Part shown: in pieces, positions 36,689 through 47,059 of the stretch | Numbering within the stretch: position 1 is the stretch's first letter | Layout: every line of letters starts with the position of its first letter | Origin: Aquisphaera insulae | GTDB taxonomy: Bacteria; Planctomycetota; Planctomycetia; Isosphaerales; Isosphaeraceae | Assembly (NCBI RefSeq): GCF_011064615.1 | Contig: NZ_JAALJH010000001.1 | Coordinates: forward strand, 1-64,000 | Length of the DNA: 64,000 nucleotides | Reading direction: 5' to 3' | The notes under the pieces: generated by a model | What the model saw: the letters and a program-made list of their open reading frames with translations, nothing else | The model's database searches: none | What the model was told of the DNA's origin: nothing | Translations under genes and position numbers: made by a program

Positions 36689-36867
36689 GGAGGACTCCTC
36701 ATTTTGCTTCACCAAGGAGAGGGAGCCCGTGAACGTCACGAGGTCGAGCCATGATACCCGCCGGAGACCGGATTCGCAGGCTTTGGATTGGCCGGGGCGT
36801 CGGAACCTGGGACAATTTCCGGGCCGCCTGCGCGACGAGCGACGACGAGAAATCCCGGAGCAAGCCC

Positions 36868-37839
36868 ATGTCCTTCCGTTTCCGCGCCTCGACACCTTCG
36901 CGGCTGCGAGTCCAGCGGCTCGCGGCGTTCCTCCTGATCGCGGCGGCCCGATCGCTGCCGGCCCTGGCGGACGATCCCGCCGGCGCCACGCGACCGGCGG
37001 CCACGCTGGCGGGCCGGCTCGACCCCCTGATCCGCGCCTACAAGGGCAAGGTGGCGATCGCGGTGAAGAACCTCAAGACGGGTGAGGAATTCCACCATCG
37101 GGGCGGCGAGGTCATGCCCACGGCGAGCCTGATCAAGTTCCCGGTGATGGTCGAGGCCTACCGCCAGGCGTCCCAGGGGAAGATCGACCTGGATGCCCGG
37201 GTCGCGCTCCGCGTCGAGGACAAGGTCCCGGGATCCGGGGTCCTCACCGACCACTTCTCGGCCGGGGATCGGATCGCCCTCAAGGATGCGGTCCGGCTCA
37301 TGATCATGTTCTCGGACAACACGGCCACGAACCTGGTGCTGGACGCGATCGGGATCGGGGCGACGGCCGCCACCATGGAATCGCTCGGCTACCCGAACAC
37401 GAAGATCCACTCGAAGGTCTTCCGCCGCGACACCTCGGTCTTCCCGGAACGATCGAAGAAATACGGCCTGGGGAGCACAACCGCCGACGAGATGGTGCGA
37501 CTCTGCCAGGCGCTCCATGAACATCGCCTGGTGAGCCCGGCCGCGAGCGACCGGATGCTGGAGCATCTGCGGACCTGTGACGACCGGGACAAGTTCCCCA
37601 GGGGACTACCCTACGGCACCAAGCTGGCGTTCAAGACCGGCAGCGTGGACGACGCCCGGACCTGCGCCGGTCTCATCGAATGCCCGGGGGGGACCGTGGC
37701 CGTGTGCGTGCTCACCTGCGAGAATGAGGATCGTCGGTGGGTCCCGGACAACGCCGGCAACCTCCTCTGCGCCGAGGTCGCTCGCGCGGTGTTCGATCAC
37801 TTTTCCGTGACCCCGCCGGCCTCGCCGAAGCCGCATTGA
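36868..37839 (+). CDS. Class A beta-lactamase-fold serine hydrolase
   Basis: 323 aa with an N-terminal signal segment (about 17-34). The three class A elements are present: TASLIK (S87, K90), SDN (149-151) and KTG (256-258). The omega-loop Glu-x-x-Leu-Asn motif is not recognisable; the segment reads DTSVFPERSKKYGLGSTT, typical of the broader 'serine hydrolase' relatives. It may be a beta-lactamase, a D-Ala-D-Ala-type peptidase or another penicillin-recognising hydrolase acting in the periplasm. ATG 36868 has GGAG 7 bases upstream; a longer start at 36751 is less likely. It diverges from the amidase gene, with only about 180 bases between starts. Confidence 0.85.
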   Translation: MSFRFRASTPSRLRVQRLAAFLLIAAARSLPALADDPAGATRPAATLAGRLDPLIRAYKGKVAIAVKNLKTGEEFHHRGGEVMPTASLIKFPVMVEAYRQASQGKIDLDARVALRVEDKVPGSGVLTDHFSAGDRIALKDAVRLMIMFSDNTATNLVLDAIGIGATAATMESLGYPNTKIHSKVFRRDTSVFPERSKKYGLGSTTADEMVRLCQALHEHRLVSPAASDRMLEHLRTCDDRDKFPRGLPYGTKLAFKTGSVDDARTCAGLIECPGGTVAVCVLTCENEDRRWVPDNAGNLLCAEVARAVFDHFSVTPPASPKPH

Positions 37840-37897
37840 GGCGGGCGGGCGCCGCTCAACCTGCTCAAGGACCGTACACACTCGAAGGAGGTCGACC

Positions 37898-38371
37898 ATG
37901 GGTTTCTTCAACGCCCTGAAGCGCGTCCTGACGCACGAGGCGCGGACGGAGGCCGACGAGGACGCCAGGCGGCGGATCCGCGACCTGTGGGGGCTCGAGG
38001 ACGAGGACTCGACGGCGGACGGGGCGGCAGGTCATGACGCGCTCGATTACGATCGGTCCCAGTGGCAGAAGCGGCTCCAGCGGATCGTCGACGAGCTGCC
38101 GGCCTCTCAGCCCCGCTGGGCCGACCTCATGAACGACGCCCAGGCGCTCCACCTGGAGCCGGCCTGGATCCACGATCGTCAGCTCGAGGCCCTCTCGCTG
38201 CTGGTCAGGAAGGCGGTCGCGAACCGCGTCTTCACCGCCGAGGAGCACCACCGCCTGGACCAGGCCCGAAAGCTGATGGGCATCCCCGAGGCCGAGGCCG
38301 AGGCGCTCCTCCACGACATCATCGCCGAGGCCGAATCGATCTTCGGACAACCGATCAAGGACGAGGGCTGA
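37898..38371 (+). CDS. Hypothetical protein, soluble
   Basis: 157 aa, acidic and mostly helical. No signal peptide or membrane segment. Family not recognised. A near-perfect AAGGAGGT ribosome binding site 7 bases before the ATG shows it is a real, probably well-translated gene. The sequence is rich in Glu/Asp/Arg with helices around 60-155 (WADLMNDAQALHLEPAWI and following). It sits between the serine hydrolase and the convergent thioesterase gene. Confidence 0.75.
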   Translation: MGFFNALKRVLTHEARTEADEDARRRIRDLWGLEDEDSTADGAAGHDALDYDRSQWQKRLQRIVDELPASQPRWADLMNDAQALHLEPAWIHDRQLEALSLLVRKAVANRVFTAEEHHRLDQARKLMGIPEAEAEALLHDIIAEAESIFGQPIKDEG

Positions 38372-38403
38372 GATCCCCCGGGGGCGCCGTCAGTCGTCCC
38401 CGA

Positions 38404-38790
38404 TCACCGGAGCAGTTCCGGCAGCGCCTGCGGCTTGCCCGCGCGATCGACGCAGGCGAGGACCGAGTGCCCCTCGGCGAGCAGCGTCTCGCCTCGATAG
38501 AGCCTGTACTCGTGGACGATCTTCACGTGGGTCACCCGGGCCGCCGTCGTCCTGAGGGTGAGCAGATCATCGTAGTGGGCGGGTCGCTTGAACTTGCAGG
38601 CGATCTCGATGATCACCAGGAAGTGGCCGGCGTCCTCCACCTCCTTGTAGGTCAGCCCCCGAGCCCGCAGCAGCTCGGTCCGGCCCATCTCGAAGTAGAC
38701 GAAGTAGTTCGCGTGGTGGAGCAGCCCCATGCGATCGGTCTCGGCGTACCGGACGCGAATCTCGGTGGCGTGCTCGATGATGTCGCTCAT
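38404..38790 (-). CDS. Acyl-CoA thioesterase, YbgC/4-hydroxybenzoyl-CoA type
   Basis: 128 aa hotdog-fold protein. The signature EIRVRYAETDRMGLLHHANYFVYFEMGR contains the catalytic Asp (YAETD, with H-x-N-Y) of the YbgC/FcbC family. Relatives hydrolyse short- or medium-chain acyl-CoA and YbgC is linked to the Tol-Pal system, but no tol genes are visible here. Start at 38790 chosen because translation then begins MSDIIEHATEIRVRY, the normal family start. It lies 45 bases downstream of the second phosphatase gene on the same strand. Confidence 0.87.
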   Translation of the reverse strand: MSDIIEHATEIRVRYAETDRMGLLHHANYFVYFEMGRTELLRARGLTYKEVEDAGHFLVIIEIACKFKRPAHYDDLLTLRTTAARVTHVKIVHEYRLYRGETLLAEGHSVLACVDRAGKPQALPELLR

Positions 38791-38835
38791 GCTCCGACGA
38801 TCTCCTGCCTCTCCGGCTCCCCCGATACCCACACC

Positions 38836-39603
38836 TCAGCGCCGTTCCGCCCGGCCGGGCGACGAGCCAGGCGGGCCGGTCGCGATCGACCGATCGGCCG
38901 GCCCGGGCCGCGTCACCACCGAGAGGGGGGTCGGGTCATAGGGCCACGCCTCGCGGCTCGGTTTCCCCGGAAGATACCCCGACTCCACCCATCGGCGGAA
39001 GACCGACGGGTCGTGCGAGAGCCCTCGCTCCCGGACCCAGCCGGCATACTGCTCGACGAGTTCCCCCATGATCTTGCCGTCGCCGAGGGGCACGTACAGG
39101 TATCGGATCGCGAGCTGGGCCCGCGCGGAGTCGATCGTCCCTCCCGGGCGGAGCAGCTCGGAGATCGCGGCCGTGAGACCGGTCCGTTCCGAGCCCCAGG
39201 CGCAATGGACGATCAGCGGGTACTCGCTGGACTCGAGGATCTTCACCAGCGTCCGGAGCTGGATCCGCGACATCCAGACGCAGGACGAAAGGGGAATGTC
39301 GACCTGCGTGGCCCCCGCGTCGAGCGTCGCCCGGAGCTCATCCCGATACCAACGCTCGCGAGGGTTCGACCCTCGGAGGTTCAGCACCGTGCGGATGTGC
39401 TGCTCACGAAGCGTCCGCGCCAGCGCGTTCGGCGGCATCTGTCCCGACCGGAACAGCCGATCCGGCCGGACCACCGCGAAGTTGTGCGTCGCCTGGTTCC
39501 ACGCGATCCACGCCGCCGGGGCCAGCAAGACCGTCGTGAGAACCGCGAGGATCCTTCGGAGCCGCCTGCGACCAGCTATCATGCCCCATCTCCCAGACGC
39601 CAT
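38836..39603 (-). CDS. Dual-specificity phosphatase-like protein, membrane-anchored
   Basis: 255 aa. One N-terminal membrane helix (residues 17-35), then a cysteine-phosphatase domain with the P-loop HCAWGSERTG (C134, R140). The LFRSGQMPPN and RTVLNLRG blocks are typical of the DSP/PTP-like family. The C-terminal 40 residues are Pro/Arg-rich. It would dephosphorylate protein or lipid phosphates, presumably outside the cytoplasm if the single helix is an export anchor. It overlaps the next phosphatase gene upstream by 200 bases; ATG 39582 (residue 8) would shorten the overlap by 21. Confidence 0.85.
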   Translation of the reverse strand: MASGRWGMIAGRRRLRRILAVLTTVLLAPAAWIAWNQATHNFAVVRPDRLFRSGQMPPNALARTLREQHIRTVLNLRGSNPRERWYRDELRATLDAGATQVDIPLSSCVWMSRIQLRTLVKILESSEYPLIVHCAWGSERTGLTAAISELLRPGGTIDSARAQLAIRYLYVPLGDGKIMGELVEQYAGWVRERGLSHDPSVFRRWVESGYLPGKPSREAWPYDPTPLSVVTRPGPADRSIATGPPGSSPGRAERR

Positions 39604-40186
39604 GCTCGCGCGAGGGTGCGAGCGTGGACTGCATCCTCGCGAATTCCTCGATCAGGAACCGATCGTTGCGATCCACGACCGAGTCCGGCCGGCTCCACGG
39701 CAGCGTCGAGATCTCTCGCCAGGCCGCTTCCGCGGAGAATCCCTGATGGCGGATCAGGTACGCCGCGTGGGCGAGGCTGGTCCGGTGGTGTCCCGCCACG
39801 CAATGGAAGAAGACCGGCTGCGCGTCCGGGTCGGCGAGCAGGTCGGCCGCCAGGGCCATCTGCTCCGGCGTCGCCCGCGATCCTCGCATCGGGATGATCA
39901 GCCAGCGGACGCCCCGGTCGCGGAGCACCTGCTCCTGTCCGACGAACTTCCGATCGGTCGAGTTGATCGCCGTCAGGCTCACGACCGTTCGAATCTTCTC
40001 CCGCTCGATGATCCGTCCGAGCGGCCCGGGCGTCTGCCAGGCACCGCGGACCAGCCGGCCGGGGACGACGACCTTCACACGCTTCTCGAGCCAGATGTCG
40101 CGATTGAGGGCGACACCGACCACCGCCGCGACGAGCGTCGCGAGACCGGCAGCCAGGCCGAATTTGAACCGGAACGGTTGCTTCAC
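39404..40186 (-). CDS. Second dual-specificity phosphatase-like protein with run-on C-terminus
   Basis: 260 aa. Membrane helix at residues 8-27, then blocks VVPGRLVRGAWQTPG and RTVVSLTAINS and a P-loop HCVAGHHRTS (C129, R135), paralogous to the neighbouring gene. After about residue 190 the sequence (PKDPRGSHDGLAGPGGVDRV and onward) has no similarity to a phosphatase and is simply another frame of the downstream gene's 5' end, up to the stop at 39404. This suggests the original stop codon was lost. The catalytic domain itself is complete. Confidence 0.83.
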   Translation of the reverse strand: MKQPFRFKFGLAAGLATLVAAVVGVALNRDIWLEKRVKVVVPGRLVRGAWQTPGPLGRIIEREKIRTVVSLTAINSTDRKFVGQEQVLRDRGVRWLIIPMRGSRATPEQMALAADLLADPDAQPVFFHCVAGHHRTSLAHAAYLIRHQGFSAEAAWREISTLPWSRPDSVVDRNDRFLIEEFARMQSTLAPSREHGVWEMGHDSWSQAAPKDPRGSHDGLAGPGGVDRVEPGDAQLRGGPAGSAVPVGTDAAERAGADAS

Positions 40187-40440
40187 GCGAGCGTTCCTCG
40201 CCCGAGATTCATCGCCTCTTACACCCGGCTACAGCCTTCCTGGCGGCCGGAACGAGGAGCCGTCGAGGCGCGGGATCGCCTCGATGGCCTCGCGGGGGAT
40301 TCTAGCCTGGGACCGGATCCGGGCAAGGCCAACCCGCCCGTCGAGTCGCCCATCCTCGCGTTGACGTTCCGGTCGGTTCCTCGCAGAATCCGGAATCGGT
40401 CGGGAAGGTCGGGGAAGGGACGCGGAGGGAGACGCGGAAC

Positions 40441-41841
40441 ATGGCGAGCCGAATCGGGCCCTTGTGGACGGCGATCGTCCTCCTGGCTGTCTTCGTTCGA
40501 GCTGCGGGCGTCCTGCTCCTCCAGAGCCATCTCGTCCCGCGGAGCACCTATGAACACGGGGAAATCGCGGCCAACCTGATCGCCGGTCGCGGCTTTTCGA
40601 CCCGCTTCCTCGGCGCCGACGGCCCCACGTCGCAGCAGGCGCCAGTCTATCCCTCGATCGTGGCCGTGGCGTACCTCATCGGCGGGGTTGAGACTCCCCG
40701 ATCGCTCCTGATCCTCGAGCTGGGCCAGGCCGTGCTCGGCGGGGTGCTCACGCTCGGCGTGATGGTCCTCGCCCGCCGGATCGCCGGCGATCATCCCCGG
40801 GCCGTGCTGGCAGCGGGGCTCCTCGCCGCGCTCCATCCCACCCTCGTGTATGCCGCGACCCACGTCCAGGTCGCCCTGCTCGGCGCCACGCTCGTGACCT
40901 GGGCGCTCGCCTCCGCGCTCCGGCTGGCGGAAACCGGCCGTCCCCGCGATGCCGTCACCGCGGGGAGCCTGCTGGCGCTCACGGCGCTAACCGATCCGAT
41001 CCTCGGCCTGGTCGCCGCGGGCATGCTCGTTGCGGTCTTCCTCGGCCGCGAGCGGGCCCCGGCCCTCCGGCTCTCGGCCCTGATGCTGGGCGTCGCCGCG
41101 GCCGGGGTCTCGCCCTGGATCGCCCGCAACGCCCTCGTCCACGGTGAGTTCGTCGCGATCAAGAGCACATTCGGCTATGCCTTCTGGCAGGGGAACTGCG
41201 CGATCAGCGAGGGGACGGACAAGGTCGTGCGTGCCTCGGTGGAGACGACCCTGGGAGGGAAGACCGGGGAGACCGGCCTCGCGGCCTGGAACCGCACCCT
41301 CTGGAAGGCCCGCCATGAGGCGGGCTACATCGACGACATCGCCCTCACCAACGAGGATCGCAGCCTGCTCGGTCGCGTGACCGAGCCGGAGCGCTCGCGG
41401 ATCCTCCTGCGGAGGGCACTCGCCGACCTCCGCCGGCAACCGTGGCGATACCCGCAGCTCTGTCTCCGTCGACTCCGCTACTTCTGGCTCTTCGACGAGA
41501 CCAATCCCAAGGCCCGTTCCATGGTCTACCGCGCCAGCCAGTGCGGCCTGCTGGCCCTGTCCCTGGCCGGGCTGGCCGCCTGCGGTCGAGATGTCCGACG
41601 TCGGCTGCTGCCCCTGCTGGCGACCACCGGGCTGGTGGCCGCCTTCCACGCCCTGACGATCGTCTCCGCGCGGTTCCACGTCCCGCTCGAGCCCCTGATG
41701 GCCGTCATCGCCGGCTCGGGGCTCGCGGGTGCACTGCCCTTCGGCGTCCCCTGGGGCTCAGCCGCGGCTGCTCACGACGTCGTAGGCGTCGGGATCGTAG
41801 ACGGACTTGAACGAGGCGGGCTGCTCGACGGGGCGGCTTGA
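40441..41841 (+). CDS. GT39-like membrane glycosyltransferase
   Basis: 466 aa. Nine to ten hydrophobic segments. The first loop carries TYEHGEIAANLIAGRGFSTR and QQAPVYPSIVA, matching the 'xxxxIAxNLLxGRGF...PLYP' block of GT39/PMT-like enzymes that use polyprenyl-phosphate sugars. The last 27 residues (after GVPWGSAAAA) are the complement of the convergent gene, so the natural stop may have been lost. Acceptor unknown. The upstream 254 bases to the phosphatase start (40187-40440) show no clear promoter. Confidence 0.8.
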   Translation: MASRIGPLWTAIVLLAVFVRAAGVLLLQSHLVPRSTYEHGEIAANLIAGRGFSTRFLGADGPTSQQAPVYPSIVAVAYLIGGVETPRSLLILELGQAVLGGVLTLGVMVLARRIAGDHPRAVLAAGLLAALHPTLVYAATHVQVALLGATLVTWALASALRLAETGRPRDAVTAGSLLALTALTDPILGLVAAGMLVAVFLGRERAPALRLSALMLGVAAAGVSPWIARNALVHGEFVAIKSTFGYAFWQGNCAISEGTDKVVRASVETTLGGKTGETGLAAWNRTLWKARHEAGYIDDIALTNEDRSLLGRVTEPERSRILLRRALADLRRQPWRYPQLCLRRLRYFWLFDETNPKARSMVYRASQCGLLALSLAGLAACGRDVRRRLLPLLATTGLVAAFHALTIVSARFHVPLEPLMAVIAGSGLAGALPFGVPWGSAAAAHDVVGVGIVDGLERGGLLDGAA

Positions 41842-42201
41842 CCGGGCGGCCAGGTAGCCCAGGATCAGGGCCGTCACCAGCGCGGCGACGCTGATCGCCG
41901 TGGCGAAGGCCCAGACGATCGCGACCATGGGGATCGCATCCGATTCCGCTCGAAACAGGAACATGGAGAGCAGCAGGGCGCCGAGGATCGCGGCGATCGG
42001 GACGCATCCTCCGATGACCGGGATCGACAGGCCCAGGCCGTGGTCGCCGGGGGGGACCGGCATGCCCAGCTCGATGGCCCGGATCCGCTCCCGATGCAGC
42101 ATCTCGCGCTTCCTCTGCCGATACTTCATGATGATCCCCGTGGGGGCCACGACGATCGGAACCAGCAGGGCGAAGATCGGGATCAGAATCCCCTCGTTCA
42201 T
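41758..42201 (-). CDS. Small integral membrane protein
   Basis: 147 aa. Three hydrophobic segments (residues 5-24, 62-82, 93-117), with a basic stretch MKYRQRKREMLHRERIRAIE after the first. That helix-basic pattern resembles small bacterial DUF6249-type proteins. Function unknown. It overlaps the end of the convergent GT39-like gene by 84 bases. Confidence 0.65.
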   Translation of the reverse strand: MNEGILIPIFALLVPIVVAPTGIIMKYRQRKREMLHRERIRAIELGMPVPPGDHGLGLSIPVIGGCVPIAAILGALLLSMFLFRAESDAIPMVAIVWAFATAISVAALVTALILGYLAARSSRPVEQPASFKSVYDPDAYDVVSSRG

Positions 42202-42274
42202 CGATCGTACCTTTCATGAAGGGAGCGTGGGGGGCGCGGGCAAGCGGGGCGGCCGGCTCGAGGGACTTTACCTT

Positions 42275-43648
42275 TCATTCGCTCCCGGGAGCCGAATATT
42301 CGCGGCCATCCCGCCGAACTGCGGGGGAGCCGGCCGCTCGATCCGTCCCGGCGATCACCGGCCCGGGCGAGAAGTCGGCCAGGACCGTGATCCTCCCCAC
42401 CAGCCAGAGGGTCATCATCGTCGCCAGGATGCCGAGGAGCCCGACGAGATTGTACCGCGTGATCGACTCATTCGGCCCCGGGCCGGTGATCAGGCCGCCG
42501 AGCCAGGCCCCGATCCCGGCCCCCAGGTGCTGGACGGCCGAGTTGGCGCTCATGAACCCACCACGCCGGCGCGGCTCCACGCTCCCCGTCACGATCGCCA
42601 TGCCGGCCACCATCCGGCCGGAGTTGAAGAACATGAAGAGCCCCGCACAGCCCGCGGCCAGCGCCAGCGACACCCTCGGCATGTTCGTGATCAGGAGCAT
42701 CATGACGGCGACGGCCAGGCCCATGGCGCGATACACGAGCGGCTTGCCCAGGCGGTCCGCCAGCCGGCCGGAGATGGGCGCCCCGAAGAGCGAGAGGACG
42801 CCCCCGGTGAAGTAGACCCACGTGAGCTGCGACTCCGTGATGCCCACGTTCTTCACCAGGTAGAGGCTCATGTAGGGGATGACCAGGAAGGCGCCGACCA
42901 TCAGCGTGAAGGTGAACGCGAAGGCCCGGACGTGATTCGGCTCGTTGAACGTCTCGAGGATCTGGCGGAGCGGATCGGGACGCCCCTGCCCCGCCATGTG
43001 CCCTCGCATCGATGGCAGTTGTCGGGCGGCCAGCGCCAGGATCGGCACCCCGAGCGCGGCCAGGGCCAGGAACGGGAATTGCCAGCCGAACCGATTGCCG
43101 AGGTCGAGGCAGATCGGAACGCCCAGCACCGAGGCCAGGGCGAAGGCCGACATCAGGACCCCGGTGGCGCGCCCTCGCCGCGAGTCCGGGAAGACGTCGC
43201 CGACGATGGCCAGCGCCATGCCGCCGAGGATCCCGCCGAAGGCGCCCGTCACGATCCGGGCCAGCATGAGCGTCGCGTAGCTGCCGGACAGTCCGCAGCA
43301 GAGGGTGCCCAGCAGGAAGCCGGCGAAGAGGACCAGGAAGGCCCGCTTGCGGTCGTAGCGGTCCAGGATGGCCGAGGCGAGGACGGCGGCGAATCCGGCG
43401 CTCAGCGTGTAGGCGGAGACGATCAGGCCGAACTGGCTGGTATTCAGGTGGAGGCGGCGCTCGAGCTGCGCGGCCAGGGGCATCACGACCATGAAGTCGA
43501 CGATGCTGATGAACTGGACCGCGGCGAGGATCAGCAGCAGGAAGACCTCGGGCCGCTGGAGTCCGTCGGACGGGGGGGCGCTTGGTGGCGGATCGGCAAG
43601 CTCGTTGCGGGCACCGGGGGCGTCGATCGGCGATCCCTCTGGCGGCAT
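42275..43648 (-). CDS. MFS transporter
   Basis: 457 aa with 12 predicted membrane segments. The loop motif LDRYDRKRAFLVLF corresponds to MFS motif A between TM2 and TM3; a second similar loop is GRLADRLGKPLV in the C-terminal half. Both N- and C-terminal tails are Pro/Gly-rich. The DHA1-like layout suggests a drug or metabolite exporter; substrate unknown. Its neighbour upstream on the same strand is ppdK, from which it is separated by a terminator. Confidence 0.88.
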   Translation of the reverse strand: MPPEGSPIDAPGARNELADPPPSAPPSDGLQRPEVFLLLILAAVQFISIVDFMVVMPLAAQLERRLHLNTSQFGLIVSAYTLSAGFAAVLASAILDRYDRKRAFLVLFAGFLLGTLCCGLSGSYATLMLARIVTGAFGGILGGMALAIVGDVFPDSRRGRATGVLMSAFALASVLGVPICLDLGNRFGWQFPFLALAALGVPILALAARQLPSMRGHMAGQGRPDPLRQILETFNEPNHVRAFAFTFTLMVGAFLVIPYMSLYLVKNVGITESQLTWVYFTGGVLSLFGAPISGRLADRLGKPLVYRAMGLAVAVMMLLITNMPRVSLALAAGCAGLFMFFNSGRMVAGMAIVTGSVEPRRRGGFMSANSAVQHLGAGIGAWLGGLITGPGPNESITRYNLVGLLGILATMMTLWLVGRITVLADFSPGPVIAGTDRAAGSPAVRRDGREYSAPGSE

Positions 43649-43681
43649 TCATCCCTCCGGGTGGGCACCGTGTCGGAGACG

Positions 43682-43714
43682 AAAAAGGCCGCCCGGTATG
43701 GTCCCGGGCGGCCT
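43682..43714 (-). terminator. Intrinsic terminator of ppdK
   Basis: AGGCCGCCCGG (43686-43696) and CCGGGCGGCCT (43704-43714) form a perfect 11-base stem. Read on the minus strand it is followed by TTTTTC. It lies 50 bases beyond the ppdK stop. Confidence 0.85.
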
Positions 43715-43764
43715 CTTCATTCTAACGGGCACGGCAAGACTTCAGGCGGATTGCCGCCGGGCCG

Positions 43765-46440
<2,676 letters not shown>

Positions 46441-46559
46441 CGTACTGGCAGGCTCCTGGAACGGGTCACAAAGGTCGAGGCGGCGGCGTCTTCGCGCACA
46501 CCCCGAACGACTGCCCCTGGATCGGGGCATGATCAGATCGTAATCCCTTATAAAGTACC

Positions 46560-46588
46560 AACTTAACGTCCCCGGCGGGGCAAGTCAA
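46560..46588 (-). promoter_or_regulatory. Sigma-70-like promoter of ppdK
   Basis: On the minus strand, TTGACT (plus positions 46583-46588) and TAAGTT (46560-46565) are separated by exactly 17 bases. The leader to the ppdK ATG would be about 115 bases. Confidence 0.65.
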
Positions 46589-47001
46589 GGATCCACCGGC
46601 CTCGTGCCTGAACCCGGTATGCGCGTTGGACTCAGGGCAAGCAACCGGGGGATCGGTCGACCGCCCGGCGATCTCCCGCAACGCGGAGCGGGTGGACGGC
46701 GAGGATCGAGGTGATGGCCCCCCGCGGACGGGCCGAAGGTCGCGGATGGCAACTCGAGCAGGATCCAGGCCAGCGCCCGAGTGACCTCCAGGAGAGACGT
46801 CCGGAAGGCCCAGCCGACCTGATCGGCCCCGATCCCCGGGCGTTCTTATTCCGGAGGAAGGTCACCCCGTCGTTGGGGCCGACCCAGCCATTGCCGACCG
46901 CGGCGTCGAGGAGCCCGTGACTCGGACGGTTCGGTGGGCGTGGCATCGCCGGTCGGTACATCATGCGGCCCGGTGAGGTCCGGGGCCGACTTCATGCGAA
47001 A

Positions 47002-47027
47002 GGGCCGACCGGAAATCCGGTCGGCCC
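47002..47027 (-). terminator. Hairpin downstream of fusA
   Basis: GGGCCGACCGG (47002-47012) pairs perfectly with CCGGTCGGCCC (47017-47027) around a 4-base loop, 32 bases past the fusA stop. Only three T residues follow on the minus strand. Confidence 0.65.
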
Positions 47028-47059
47028 CCGAGTGAATCGGCCTCGCATGGGTCGTCGGC

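Larger units (their letters stand above)
46441..47059. other. Intergenic region between fusA and ppdK
   Basis: 619 bases without a supportable gene. It contains the ppdK promoter and a hairpin behind fusA, listed separately. The rest (about 46600-46990) is featureless to me. Confidence 0.5.
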
